Notes: a model not told the origin generated them from the sequence alone. 64,000 nt of DNA from Roseibium sp. TrichSKD4 (GCF_000148725.1 NZ_GL476319.1:453772-517771), one strand, 5' to 3'. Counted from the stretch's first letter, positions 36,416 through 46,071 are shown. Made by a program: numbers and translations.

Positions 36416-37260
36416 GCTCCATTGCAGTTTTTTTACGTAACCCGCATTGGAGCACGGTTTTCGACCTCAGAGGTTATTTCTTGGAGCAAGGCACGCACAG
36501 CTTCATTTCGACTTTTTGGATTTGAGCGTGCGAAATAGGAAATGGAGGGCGGCTTTGGGAAAACGCCCTCAACAACCTCCAAGTCGGAGGAAATGTGTAG
36601 TCCATTCATCAGTGACACACCAAGCCCAGCACGCGTTGCAGCTAAAATGCCAGATACACTTGGGCACTCAAATACAGTTTCGAACTGATGTCCAAACTCG
36701 GAGCCATCCGATTCTACCCAATGTTTGTAGAAGCAATTCTCGTCAAAGGCCAGAAACGGCACGCTTAAACGCGGCTTCAACAACAGATCATGCGACTTGA
36801 TCCAGTGCAGCCGATCCTCAAAGAGCACAACATCATCGGCGCGCACCTCTTTCTTCAGTACCTGCAAAACCGCAATATCAATTTCGCCAGCAGAGAGCCA
36901 ATGAGACAACGTCAAGCTCTGGCTGATCCGCGTACTGACGTTTGTATCGGGGTGCAAACGGGTAAACCGTCCAAGAATACGCGCGACATCACCGCCCGTT
37001 GTATCCTCCGTCATGCCCAATCGGATAGTTCCCGATAGGGGTTTCTTTCCAAGTGCAGCCAGAGCTTCATCGTGCAAATCCAAAATTCGGCGGCCATAGT
37101 TCAACAAACGAGTGCCAGCCTCAGTGAACAACGGACCACCTGCTCGGCGGGCTAAGAGTTCGCATTGTAGTACCTTTTCCAAACGCTTTATTTTGTGACT
37201 CACAGCAGGTTGCGACAGTGCCAGATGCTCAGCTGCACGTGTCACTCCACCATGGGCTGA

Positions 37261-38424
37261 TACCAACCGTCAAAATTCAGAACCGATGGGCCCAATCTCG
37301 CATTCCGATGGACATGATGGTCCATGGTTGTTCAATTAACCTGTTCCATGCGCGGCAACAGATATCGATGATTTGTTCGTAGGATTTGAAGACCCGGTTT
37401 GACAGCCAGTTATCCCTGATGAACTGCCATAGGTTCTCGACCGGGTTCAATTCGGGAGACCTCGGTGGCAATGGGAGAAGGGTAATGTTGTTGGGAATGT
37501 CGAGTTTGCCAGATGTGTGCCAGCCAGCCTGGTCAAGGATGACAACGGCGTGGGCTCCCGGAGCGACTTGCGACGAGATTTCCTGAAGATGCATTTGCAT
37601 GGCCATGATGTTGCACTTGGGAAGGACGAGCGCAGCACCGACACCCCGTTCCGGGCAGATGGCCCCAAATATCCATGCTGACTTTGTCCGCTGATCCTTG
37701 GGGGCCCGCGGCCTTGTCCCGCGTTTTGCCCATCGCCTTGTGATCTTGGTCTTTTGACCCACACGCGCCTCGTCCTGAAACCAAACCTCTATCGGGGTGC
37801 CGCTTTCAAGCTGATTGCCGATTTCCGCCAGTTCGGCTGGGAAGCTTTTTTAAAATCCTCGACGGCAAACTCGTTTTGCGCCGGATGCTGCGGCCGGGCC
37901 GTCAGACGCCGATAACCCGCATTCTTCAGCTCCCGCGATACGGTACGCTCGTCAACGACAATGCCAAATTCAGACAGGATCCACGCAGCGAGATCCTTCA
38001 AGCGCCAACGTACCACTGCATCCACCGATGGATACGGGCCTCGTTCGACAATCTCGATCAACGCACGACGCTGCTGCTCGTCAAGTTTTGAGGGGCGACC
38101 TGACTTGGGCGTATCCTTCAGACCATTGGGACCAGAAGCATTGAAACGCAGCACCCAATCGCGAATGATTTGGAGCGTCACTCCGCCAATATGAGCTGCG
38201 TCCGAACGGCTCCCCCCATCATAGATCACCGCCAATGACAAAAGGCGACGGGTCTGTTTGGCGTCCCGGCACACCCTCGCCAACCGGCGAAGGGTACAAC
38301 CGTCAAAGTCATCTCGAAGCGGTATCGCGGCTCCCATGGCAAACTCCCATCGTTTGCCATCTGGAATCATATTCGCAACAAAACCGGAAGCCCAAATATG
38401 AGTCACTTCATCTGACGTTTGGTA
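37261..38424 (-). mobile_element. IS630-family insertion sequence, 1164 bp
   Basis: Terminal inverted repeats TACCAACCGTCA (left) and TACCAAACGTCA (right, inverted), with the trinucleotide TCA on both flanks. IS630 elements classically duplicate TA; the TA at each tip could be that duplication, but only the 3-bp reading restores the host LysR frame. It carries one transposase gene in two frames. Confidence 0.88.
37277..38337 (-). CDS. IS630 transposase, two frames joined by -1 frameshift
   Basis: N-terminal part from ATG 38337 (MGAAIPLRDDFDGCTLRRLA) with a helix-turn-helix (GGVTLQIIRDWVLRFNASG) and a second one before EFGIVVDERTVSRELKNAGY. The zero frame ends at 37789; the DDE part continues in the -1 frame: VWFQDEARVGQKTKITRRWA (first Asp), VVILDQAGWHTSG (second Asp) and LPPRSPELNPVENLWQFIRD (Glu). 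The switch point is the run of six A (37846-37851 on the minus strand) in GATTTTAAAAAAGC. Such frameshifting is common in this family. Fused product about 353 residues. Confidence 0.85.
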
Positions 38425-38568
38425 TGATATCGCCACCAACGCACGTAAACCTTCTATATCTAGTCGCTAAATCATTCAAAATTTCTATCGCCTTATCACA
38501 ATCATTCATTTGAGTAATTGAATACCTGACCTCTAATGGTTGGAAAAGCGGAAAATGGAGTCTCTTTC

Positions 38569-39402
38569 GTGACACATCTTGTTAACCAACATGCAATCAT
38601 CAACGGCACGCGTATCGCGCACGGCATACACGGAGATGGCGCGCCTGCTGTTTTGCTTCACGGTACACCGTCATCCTCCTATATCTGGCGTAATATCTTG
38701 CCGGCCCTTGTTGGGACTGGTTACAAGGTTCACGTTTTTGACTTGCTTGGATACGGTCTATCCGAACGACCACAAGATCCCGCAATTGATACCTCCGTAA
38801 CGGGTCAGGTAACTATTTTGGAGGGCTTATTGGACGTTTGGGGGCTCCATGACGCCCACATCATCGCACACGATATTGGCGGCGGTATTGCACAAAGATT
38901 TGGTGTTCAGTCACCGGAACGAATGCGCAGTCTGACCATGATCGATGTCGTTAGTTTCGACAGCTGGCCCTCTAAACGTACGCATGAACAAATGCAGGCC
39001 GGACTGGAAAAACTGATCAAAGCAAACGATGTGGAACATCGCGAGCATTTCCGCGAGTGGCTATACTCGACGGTCGAAAACAAAGCAAAACTGGCCGAAA
39101 CAGCGATAGAGACTTACCTCAACTTTATTTGCGGTCTGGTCGGACAAGGCAGGTTGTTTCAGCACCAAGTAATGCACTACGACCCAAAGCACACAGAAGA
39201 GGTTGCTCCTCGTTACGCCGAACTTGGCAAAAAACCAGTACAACTAATTTGGGGCGCCGATGACGCTTGGCAGGTCGTTGATTGGGCGCACAAACTGCAT
39301 GAAGCAATTCCTGGTTCAGAGTTGCACGTACTCGAAAATTGCGGTCATTTCTCAATGGAAGACCAGCCGGAAAAATTTCAGCCTTATTGGCCGATTTTCT
39401 GA
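38569..39402 (+). CDS. Alpha/beta hydrolase, haloalkane dehalogenase-like; end frameshifted
   Basis: Start taken at GTG 38569 (GGAG 8 nt upstream); the ATG at 38536 has no site. LLHGTPSSSYIWRN oxyanion loop, DLLGYGLSERP, nucleophile elbow IIAHDIGGGIAQRFG with Asp102, acid in WGADDAWQ and His in LENCGHFSMEDQ. Asp as nucleophile points to a dehalogenase or epoxide hydrolase type. The last codons read QPYWPIF, but one added base near 39383 gives LLADFLNRNE and a stop at 39414-39416, the usual ending of the family; the core is unaffected. Confidence 0.85.
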   Translation: MTHLVNQHAIINGTRIAHGIHGDGAPAVLLHGTPSSSYIWRNILPALVGTGYKVHVFDLLGYGLSERPQDPAIDTSVTGQVTILEGLLDVWGLHDAHIIAHDIGGGIAQRFGVQSPERMRSLTMIDVVSFDSWPSKRTHEQMQAGLEKLIKANDVEHREHFREWLYSTVENKAKLAETAIETYLNFICGLVGQGRLFQHQVMHYDPKHTEEVAPRYAELGKKPVQLIWGADDAWQVVDWAHKLHEAIPGSELHVLENCGHFSMEDQPEKFQPYWPIF

Positions 39403-39520
39403 ACAGGAATGAGTAACTGAGGCATCAAGAGCTGGCTGATGGAAAAAACTGAAGGGCGGCCCGTCAAAAATAGATGAGGCCTGAACTTCACCAAGCCTAT
39501 TTCGCTCGCCACTCCTTCAT

Positions 39521-39540
39521 CCCATGGCTTCGACCATGGG
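39521..39540. repeat. Short palindrome, copy 2
   Basis: CCCATGG-cttcga-CCATGGG, 7-bp stem. It matches the copy at 36398-36415; the two flank the LysR/IS630/hydrolase segment. Confidence 0.6.
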
Positions 39541-39650
39541 ATCTACTCCGTAATGTTTCCTGACAGTAGTAGTTTGAAGCGGAACGGGATGGATGTCATG
39601 ATCAAGTCATGGCGAGGCGCATTGAGGCGACTTTAAGCGGAACCAAAATC

Positions 39651-39687
39651 AAAAAGCACCTGCTTGAATCATAACTTCAAGCAAGTG
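39651..39687 (-). terminator. Terminator of the two-hydrolase operon
   Basis: On the minus strand, a 12-bp stem CACTTGCTTGAA / TTCAAGCAGGTG (one G-U pair), 7-nt loop, then C and five T. Confidence 0.85.
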
Positions 39688-39752
39688 AATCTGCTTATCA
39701 GCATCAGCACATAAACAATTGGCAAAGTTAACCAATCAGCATTTCCACCGAG

Positions 39753-40628
39753 TCACACATTGGCAAACAGATCGGTCAGAAACGTCTCAACAGCCTCAGC
39801 GAAAACGTCATTCTTGTCGCCCGCCACCATGTGGCCGGCATCCTTGATATCGACGAACTTCGCGTGAGGGACGAGCTGCAAAAACTCATCGACATATTCC
39901 TGTGAGACCAGTTCTGAATTACGCCCACGCACCAGCAAGACCGGAAGTTTGAGCTTTGCTGCAGCCGCCACCAACTCGTCCTGAACCAGCTGACGATCAT
40001 CCGGATTAACGCGTTTTGAGCCCTTGATGAATTTCGGGTCCCAATGCCAGCGATATCGCCCATCGTCATGAAGACGCAGGTTCTTGGAGAGGCCAGACAG
40101 GTTTTTTGGCCGGGTGCGATTTGGGATGTAGCTGGCAATCGCATCCGCCGCTTCTTCCACAGATCCGAACCCGTCTTCCAACTTCTTGGCCATGAAACCG
40201 ACGATCTTTTGGACCCCGCCCATATCCATGCGCGGAGTGATGTCGACCAGAACAAGAGCAAAAAGCACGCCGGGCTCAAAAGTCCCTTCCGACAAAATTC
40301 CCGCTAGACCGCCAAGTGAGGCACCAACGAGTACAGGCCGCGCACCATTACGCTCCTTGATCTGCCGGGACACCTCGACAAGGTCCTTGCCAAAGTCGTG
40401 GAAATTATAATTTCCAGACGGCACCCATTCACTTTCGCCGTGGCCCCGCTGGTCCATGCAATAAACAACATGCCCAAGCGCGGCGATCCGTTCTGCCGCC
40501 GCATCCCAGGAGTGCCGGGTTTGCCCGCCGCCATGCAGCAAAAGCACCGGACGGCCGTTTTCTCCCACCTGATCCGCGATCAAGGCGTTGCCCTCAGCCC
40601 CTGTGAAGGTCACTGTTGTGCGATTCAT
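39753..40628 (-). CDS. Alpha/beta hydrolase (serine type)
   Basis: 291 residues. LLLHGGGQTRHSWDAAA, DQRGHGESEWVPSGNYNFHD, nucleophile LVGASLGGLAG (Ser), acid in VRGRNSELVS and His in DAGHMVAGD. Esterase or peroxidase-like; substrate unknown. 4 bp downstream of a paralogous hydrolase, so co-transcribed. Confidence 0.88.
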   Translation of the reverse strand: MNRTTVTFTGAEGNALIADQVGENGRPVLLLHGGGQTRHSWDAAAERIAALGHVVYCMDQRGHGESEWVPSGNYNFHDFGKDLVEVSRQIKERNGARPVLVGASLGGLAGILSEGTFEPGVLFALVLVDITPRMDMGGVQKIVGFMAKKLEDGFGSVEEAADAIASYIPNRTRPKNLSGLSKNLRLHDDGRYRWHWDPKFIKGSKRVNPDDRQLVQDELVAAAAKLKLPVLLVRGRNSELVSQEYVDEFLQLVPHAKFVDIKDAGHMVAGDKNDVFAEAVETFLTDLFANV

Positions 40629-40632
40629 GCCT

Positions 40633-41382
40633 TCACGCCCTGCTCAAGAAATCCAGAACACCCTGCTTGTAGACCTTGTCGCCAACAGCGACCATGTGAT
40701 CGCGGCCGGGAATATCCAGAACGTCAGCATTCAGCATCAAATCGGCCAATTGTTGGGCAGACCCGGCAATGTCGTCCTTGGTCCCAACCGCCACCAGAGC
40801 TGGAACAGCGATCCCGGAAACTTCCTCTTCAGAGATTTTTTGACGAGACGAGCGCATGCAGGCGGCAAGGGCCAAACGATCGGAGCCGGTCTGCTCGGCA
40901 AAGGCACGGAACGCACGGCCCGTCCGGTCAGAGATATCCTGAATGCGGTCGGTCTCCAGCGCACCGGCGATCGGTTCCGGATCGCCAATCCCGCTGATCA
41001 TTCCATAGCCCAGCCCGCCAAAAATCACCCGCCGCACCTTTTCTGGATGCTTGAGGGCCAGAAACGCACTGATCCGCGCGCCCATGGAATAGCCCATGAC
41101 ATCGACCTGATCGAGGCCCAGATGCTTGATCAGCTCATACGCATCTTCGGCCATCATCGGCGCGCCATAGGCGTCAGGGTCATGAAACTTGATGCTCTCG
41201 CCATGGCCGCGATTGTCTATGGCGATGACGCGACGACCGCTTTTCACCAGTGTGTCGACCCAACCGGGGTAAACCCAATTCACCTGCTTGTTGGAGGCAA
41301 AGCCGTGGATTAAGAGGATCGGCTCCCCTTCGCCTTCATCCAGATAGGCCAGATCGATACCATCATAGCTAAAACGCGGCAT
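40633..41382 (-). CDS. Alpha/beta hydrolase (serine type)
   Basis: 249 residues. ILLIHGFASNKQVNWVYPGW, DNRGHGES, nucleophile VMGYSMGARISAF (Ser), and His in IPGRDHMVAVGDK. First gene of the two-hydrolase operon. Substrate unknown. Confidence 0.88.
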   Translation of the reverse strand: MPRFSYDGIDLAYLDEGEGEPILLIHGFASNKQVNWVYPGWVDTLVKSGRRVIAIDNRGHGESIKFHDPDAYGAPMMAEDAYELIKHLGLDQVDVMGYSMGARISAFLALKHPEKVRRVIFGGLGYGMISGIGDPEPIAGALETDRIQDISDRTGRAFRAFAEQTGSDRLALAACMRSSRQKISEEEVSGIAVPALVAVGTKDDIAGSAQQLADLMLNADVLDIPGRDHMVAVGDKVYKQGVLDFLSRA

Positions 41383-41611
41383 ACCAAAGATAACCTTTAC
41401 GTAAACGGAAAACTCAATTCATCCCAGCTTACGCCGTGACGACCTCAGACGCAAAATCTTTCCGTCTTTGCGGCTCAACAGCACAGCTTCGCACGCAGGG
41501 GCAATATTACGCAGCAATCCCGGTGTGAAACTTCGCCTGCCCCCTACCCAAGCACTGGCGAAAGAGCTATGTTCCGGCACAAATACCAATCAAGGCAAAG
41601 GGGTTCGGCCC

Positions 41612-41857
41612 ATGGCGGATCAGGTTGTCCCGCATTTCCAGAACACGAGCGGGCATGAATCGGTGGCGATTGGCGCGCGTGAATTCATGTGCATTGGCGC
41701 ACGCCCGCCCTTCGACCATCCGCATGTCTTTTTGGACATGGGCACAGAAAACGAAATTGTGTGCCCCTATTGCTCGACGCTTTTCAAGTACGACAGCACC
41801 CTGCAGCCAACAGAATCCTCACCGGCTGATTGCAGCTGGACCCCAGCTGCCGCCTGA
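41612..41857 (+). CDS. Zinc-finger protein, NDUFS6-like (zf-CHCC)
   Basis: 81 residues from ATG 41612 (AAGG upstream); the frame opens at 41468. The zf-CHCC pattern is clear: CIGARPPFDHPHVFLDMG and IVCPYCSTLFKYD, giving Cys-His-Cys-Cys. The mitochondrial relative is the complex I subunit NDUFS6, so a role in respiratory chain assembly is possible. 15 bp before the FAD monooxygenase gene. Confidence 0.85.
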   Translation: MADQVVPHFQNTSGHESVAIGAREFMCIGARPPFDHPHVFLDMGTENEIVCPYCSTLFKYDSTLQPTESSPADCSWTPAAA

Positions 41858-41872
41858 TAGGCTCAAGATAAA

Positions 41873-43075
41873 ATGCCTGAACGACCAAAACGGGCCTTTC
41901 CAGTCGTCATCTCTGGCGCTGGCATTGGAGGCCTGACAGCTGCGCTCGCACTACACGATGTGGGTTATGACGTTTGCCTTTTGGAAAAGGCTCCGGCACT
42001 GCTCGAAGCGGGCGCAGGTCTTCAGCTTTCTCCGAACGCCTGCTCCGTGATAGAAAAACTCGGCGTTCTGGATGATCTCGTGGCAAAAGCCGTCCGGCCT
42101 TCCAAAATCAATATTCGAAGCGGCAAAACCGGCAAAACTGTGGGCCAAGTTCCCCTTGGCGATAGTATTGTGGAACGCTATGGCCACCCTTATCTGGTCC
42201 TTCACCGCGCAGATCTACAGGCAACACTTCTGCAGCATGTGCAAGACCGTCCCGGCATCGAGCTTCGGCTCGGCTGTGAACTCCACGATCTTGAATTTGG
42301 CGATACCGACCACGTGACTTGCCTTTACCGCACAGGCAAAGACATTGATGCAGTTGGTACCAAGGCGATTATCGGCGCAGATGGTGTGTGGTCAAAAACA
42401 CGCTCCTTCATTCCAGAGCACAATCATCCCAAATCGACCGGACAAACCGCCTACCGAACCACCATCCCGATGAAGGGACTTCCCACAGCCTATCATGACC
42501 AGACGCACCTCTGGCTGGGGCGCAATGCCCATGTGGTGCACTACCCCGTTTCATCTGGAAATGAATTGAACATCGTGGTTCTGATTGAAGAACACTGGCG
42601 TGAAAAAGGCTGGTCTGCCCCAGCTGACGCCAGCATGGTCAACGCTGCGCTTAACGGTTGGTCCCCGGAGCTCCTTAGTCTCGTCGAACGCTCTCCGAAA
42701 TGGTTGAAATGGGCCCTGTGCGGCGTAGATGCCAATGGCCCTTGGAGCCATCGCAATTTGACCCTCTTGGGCGACGCCGCCCACGGCATGTTGCCTTACG
42801 CGGCCCAAGGAGGTGCCATGGCAATTGAAGATGCCTTTGTGCTGGCCCGCACCCTGAAAAAAACGAACGGTGACGCGCATTCTGCCTTCCGCATCTTTGA
42901 AGCGACGCGAAAGGAGCGGGTGAAGAAAGTTCAGACCCTCGCCTTCCGGAATGCCTCCATCTATCACATGGGTGGCCTCATGGCCCTCGCCCGCAACACC
43001 GTTATGGGCATGATGCCCCCTCAAAAAATGCTTTCCCAGATGGATTGGATCTACAGCTGGAAAGCTGAGGTTTGA
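41873..43075 (+). CDS. FAD-dependent monooxygenase
   Basis: 400 residues, PHBH/salicylate hydroxylase-type. GAGIGGLTAALALHDVGYDV (FAD), then ADGVWSKTR (DG motif) and LLGDAAHGMLPYAAQGGAMA (GD motif), all intact. Could act on an aromatic compound or, as in some alphaproteobacteria, on a quinone precursor. Probably co-transcribed with the zinc finger gene. Confidence 0.88.
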   Translation: MPERPKRAFPVVISGAGIGGLTAALALHDVGYDVCLLEKAPALLEAGAGLQLSPNACSVIEKLGVLDDLVAKAVRPSKINIRSGKTGKTVGQVPLGDSIVERYGHPYLVLHRADLQATLLQHVQDRPGIELRLGCELHDLEFGDTDHVTCLYRTGKDIDAVGTKAIIGADGVWSKTRSFIPEHNHPKSTGQTAYRTTIPMKGLPTAYHDQTHLWLGRNAHVVHYPVSSGNELNIVVLIEEHWREKGWSAPADASMVNAALNGWSPELLSLVERSPKWLKWALCGVDANGPWSHRNLTLLGDAAHGMLPYAAQGGAMAIEDAFVLARTLKKTNGDAHSAFRIFEATRKERVKKVQTLAFRNASIYHMGGLMALARNTVMGMMPPQKMLSQMDWIYSWKAEV

Positions 43076-43157
43076 GCCCTTCCCCGTAGACTTGACCTCT
43101 TGAGCCAAACAGCAAGCTGGGCTAAAGCCTTGCACACTTTACCGCACAGGAGTTGGC

Positions 43158-43910
43158 ATGGCCGAAGAACACCCGAATGGAGAGGTCACAGCAGCGTTTC
43201 TCGTCATTGGTGACGAAATCCTGTCAGGGCGCACCAAGGACAAGAATATCGGCTTTTTGGCCGAGTATCTGACGGCTGTCGGGATTGACCTGCGCGAGGT
43301 CCGTGTCGTTCCAGACGAACAGGATAAAATCGTCAGTGCCGTCAACGCCTTGCGCAATGAATATACCTATGTCTTTACCTCCGGCGGCATCGGCCCGACC
43401 CATGATGACATCACGGCGGACAGCATAGCTGCCGCATTCGGTGTCTCAATCGGTGTCGATCCGCGCGCCCGCGCCATTTTGGAAGATCATTACCCGGAAG
43501 GCCAGCTGACCGACGCCCGGCTGAGAATGGCCCACATTCCGGCCGGCGCTGACCTTATCGAAAACAAGGTGTCCAAGGCCCCGGGCTTTCGCATTGGCAA
43601 TGTGCATGTGATGGCCGGTGTGCCGTCCATCATGCAGGCTATGGTCGACGCGATTGTTCCGACTTTGAAAACCGGACGGAAAATCCTGTCCCGCACTGTC
43701 GATGCTGATCTGCCGGAGAGCCGATTGGCACAGCGCCTCGGTGAGATTCAGGCTGACTATCCGGACACGATGATCGGCTCCTATCCCCGCGCCAAGGATG
43801 GCCGGTTCACCACACAAATTGTCATTCGCTCCCGTGATGAAACCCCATTGGCCAATGCAACGGCAGCTGTGGAAGCAGCTGTGGTTGAAGCCTCAAATCA
43901 GACCGCCTGA
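43158..43910 (+). CDS. CinA-type MoCF-domain protein
   Basis: 250 residues. MoaB/MogA-like competence-damage domain: FLVIGDEILSGRTKDKNIGF, FTSGGIGPTHDDITADSIAA, GFRIGNVHVMAGVPSIMQAM. It lacks the C-terminal nicotinamide-nucleotide amidase part, which is common for alphaproteobacterial copies. Overall role uncertain (pyridine nucleotide repair is suggested for the family). Confidence 0.9.
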   Translation: MAEEHPNGEVTAAFLVIGDEILSGRTKDKNIGFLAEYLTAVGIDLREVRVVPDEQDKIVSAVNALRNEYTYVFTSGGIGPTHDDITADSIAAAFGVSIGVDPRARAILEDHYPEGQLTDARLRMAHIPAGADLIENKVSKAPGFRIGNVHVMAGVPSIMQAMVDAIVPTLKTGRKILSRTVDADLPESRLAQRLGEIQADYPDTMIGSYPRAKDGRFTTQIVIRSRDETPLANATAAVEAAVVEASNQTA

Positions 43911-43922
43911 AAAGGACCCTCC

Positions 43923-44432
43923 ATGGAAAACCCAGCTCAAGACAAAGCATTTCCCGTATCCTGGGACATGTTCCACCGCGACGCGCGCGCCCTTGCCTGG
44001 CGCTTGAAAGATCAAGGTCAGTGGAAGGCGATTGTGTGCATCACCCGCGGCGGTCTTGTTCCCGCCGCCATCGTCGCGCGTGAGCTGGGCATTCGCACCA
44101 TCGAAACGGTCTGCATTGCCTCCTATCACGACTATGAAAACCAGGGAAAACTGGAAGTCATCAAGCCAGTTGACGGCAACCTGATTGATCTGGAAGGCGG
44201 CGAAGGCAACGGCGTTCTGGTGATTGACGATCTGGTCGACACCGGAAAGACAGCAAAAGTCGTTCGCGAAATGCTGCCGAAGGCGCATTTTGCCACCGTT
44301 TACGCGAAACCGGTCGGTTGTCCGATGGTCGACACCTTCGTCACCGAAGTGTCTCAAGATACTTGGATCTATTTTCCGTGGGATATGGGCTGGCAGTTTC
44401 AGCCGCCGCTCTCCCGCGACACCAAAGGCTAA
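43923..44432 (+). CDS. gpt: Xanthine phosphoribosyltransferase
   Basis: 169 residues. Purine salvage enzyme. The PRPP loop [15 protein letters not shown] and [18 protein letters not shown] are intact, ending in [16 protein letters not shown]. 12 bp after the CinA-type gene, so one unit, ended by a terminator. Confidence 0.93.
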   Translation: MENPAQDKAFPVSWDMFHRDARALAWRLKDQGQWKAIVCITRGGLVPAAIVARELGIRTIETVCIASYHDYENQGKLEVIKPVDGNLIDLEGGEGNGVLVIDDLVDTGKTAKVVREMLPKAHFATVYAKPVGCPMVDTFVTEVSQDTWIYFPWDMGWQFQPPLSRDTKG

Positions 44433-44454
44433 GTCTCGACCACTCAGTTTAAAA

Positions 44455-44479
44455 GGCGGCTCTGCGGGGCCGCTTTTTT
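44455..44479 (+). terminator. Rho-independent terminator after gpt
   Basis: GCGGC / GCCGC stem, 8-nt loop, then six T; 23 bp past the gpt stop. Confidence 0.85.
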
Positions 44480-44659
44480 GTTGCGCGACTGCAACACCGG
44501 CAAAGGACTCGCCCCTTATACAGGCTCTTCACCAATTGGTGATGGGTCCGCCCCCTTTCCGGCACATTTCGCGTGTTAGGGGGCATGAAACGTTAACGCT
44601 GTCGCCCTATCTCTGATAAGGGCGTCCTCGACCGATACACTGACTTTCTGGGACCCTTG

Positions 44660-45325
44660 ATGCTTACTCGCCGCCTGTTTCTTGTTTCCGGCACCGCAGC
44701 TCTTTTGGCTGGCTGTGCCAACTCGCAACGCCAACTTCCAGTCGGCGTTCAGGCGAACCCAAACGCGAAACGCATCGATCCTGAATATTTGACCATGTAT
44801 CGCGCCATGCCAGAGGAAAAATTTCCGATCCCGGCTGTGGACCTGAAAGATATCGACCCCGTCTATTTCCGTCAGCTTGTTGATTACACCGCTCCAGAGC
44901 CGGTGGGCACCATCATCGTTGATACGCCCAACCGCTTCTTGTACCTGACGATGGAAGGCGGCAAAGCCATGCGCTACGGTGTTGGCATTGGCCGTGCAGG
45001 TTTTGAGTGGGGCGGAGCTGCCCGCATCGCCTACAAGCGCGAGTGGCCAACCTGGACACCGCCCGCGGAAATGATCGAGCGCCAACCGGAGCTGGAAGAA
45101 TTCCGCAATGGCATGGCACCTGGCATTGAAAACCCGCTCGGCGCACGCGCGCTTTATATCTTCGAAGGCGGCCGAGACACGCTGTATCGTGTCCACGGAA
45201 CAGCAGAAACCTGGTCCATCGGGAAGGCTGTCTCCTCGGGCTGCGTGCGGCTTTTGAATCAGGACATTATCGACCTATACAACCGTGTGCCGAACAACAC
45301 GCGTATCGTCGTTCGTCAAACCTGA
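44660..45325 (+). CDS. L,D-transpeptidase (YkuD family)
   Basis: 221 residues from ATG 44660. Twin-arginine-like or lipoprotein signal (TRRLFLVSGTAALLAGC, lipobox LAGC). YkuD domain with the catalytic motif YRVHGTAETWSIGKAVSSGCVR (first 20 of it: YRVHGTAETWSIGKAVSSGC) followed by VRLLNQDIIDLYNR; Cys and His are in place. Forms 3-3 peptidoglycan cross-links or attaches proteins to the wall, in the periplasm. Confidence 0.9.
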   Translation: MLTRRLFLVSGTAALLAGCANSQRQLPVGVQANPNAKRIDPEYLTMYRAMPEEKFPIPAVDLKDIDPVYFRQLVDYTAPEPVGTIIVDTPNRFLYLTMEGGKAMRYGVGIGRAGFEWGGAARIAYKREWPTWTPPAEMIERQPELEEFRNGMAPGIENPLGARALYIFEGGRDTLYRVHGTAETWSIGKAVSSGCVRLLNQDIIDLYNRVPNNTRIVVRQT

Positions 45326-45331
45326 TCTGGA

Positions 45332-46036
45332 TCAGAACTCAAGTGCGACAGTCCGGTTCACCTCAATGGCCTCGGGTGTGACACTGCACCCAACAGCATA
45401 AGCCTCAACACCAGCTGCCTTTGCGGCTGCAAACGCCGCAGCGTAGTTCGGGTCAATATCCGATGCCAGAGACAGCCGGTCGCAATCAGGTCGCTGGACC
45501 ATAAACACCATGGCCGCGCGGTGCCCTTCTGCAACCATATCCGCCAATTCACCCAGATGTTTGGCCCCACGGGCGGTCACAGAATCTGGAAACTCAGCCA
45601 ATCCGGCTTGCCGCATCAAATGCACATTTTTCACCTCCACATAGGTGGTGCTGTGCTCGCCGCCTTCTAAAAGCAGATCAATGCGGGAATTCTTGCCGTA
45701 TTTGACTTCCCGGCGCAGCGTTTCAAAACCGTTCAACTCGGAGATCTTGCCCGCAACAAGCGCCTCCTCCACCAGCTTGTTCGGATAGGCCGTGTTGATG
45801 CCGACAAGCGCTCCATCCGCCTCGATGATTTCAAACGAGTACTTTAGCTTGCGCTTCGGTTTGTCCGATTGTGACACCCAGACCTTTGAACCTGGCTCCT
45901 TGAGGCCAAGCATAGACCCCGGATTGGCGCAGTGTGCGGTAATCTCCTCCCCGGTTTCATCCAATACAATATCAGCCAGAAAACGTTTGTAACGCTTGAC
46001 CAAATGGCCAGTTTTTAACGGAGCAGGAAATTTCAT
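45332..46036 (-). CDS. sfsA: Sugar fermentation stimulation protein SfsA
   Basis: 234 residues from ATG 46036 (the frame opens at 46057). Family signature: FPAPLKTGHLVKRYKRFLAD, HCANPGSMLGL, NSRIDLLLEGG, YVEVKNVHLMR and DSVTARGAKHLGEL; the D-ExK pattern points to a nuclease-like fold. DNA-binding role proposed for the E. coli protein. Confidence 0.93.
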   Translation of the reverse strand: MKFPAPLKTGHLVKRYKRFLADIVLDETGEEITAHCANPGSMLGLKEPGSKVWVSQSDKPKRKLKYSFEIIEADGALVGINTAYPNKLVEEALVAGKISELNGFETLRREVKYGKNSRIDLLLEGGEHSTTYVEVKNVHLMRQAGLAEFPDSVTARGAKHLGELADMVAEGHRAAMVFMVQRPDCDRLSLASDIDPNYAAAFAAAKAAGVEAYAVGCSVTPEAIEVNRTVALEF

Positions 46037-46071
46037 CGAAGACCCATAAAGAGGCAAAGACAGCAGAAGGC

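Larger units (their letters stand above)
36433..38475 (-). pseudogene. LysR-family regulator split by IS630, with amber codon
   Basis: The C-terminal 276 codons (36433-37260) give the end of the HTH (GGVTRAAEHLALSQPAVSHK) and the effector domain. The missing N-terminus is on the far side of the IS at 38425-38466: LDIEGLRALVAIS. Deleting the IS and one TCA copy gives LRALVAISAHGGVTRAAEHL in frame, so the insertion site is certain. Upstream of LDIEGL the frame meets TAG (38467-38469), then ATT and ATG (38473-38475): the likely original start is cut off by an amber codon. The gene is divergent from the hydrolase at 38569 and probably once regulated it. Confidence 0.88.
39403..39752. other. Intergenic region with palindrome and terminator
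   Basis: No gene seen. It holds palindrome copy 2 (39521-39540) and the terminator of the downstream minus-strand hydrolase operon (39651-39687). Confidence 0.5.
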
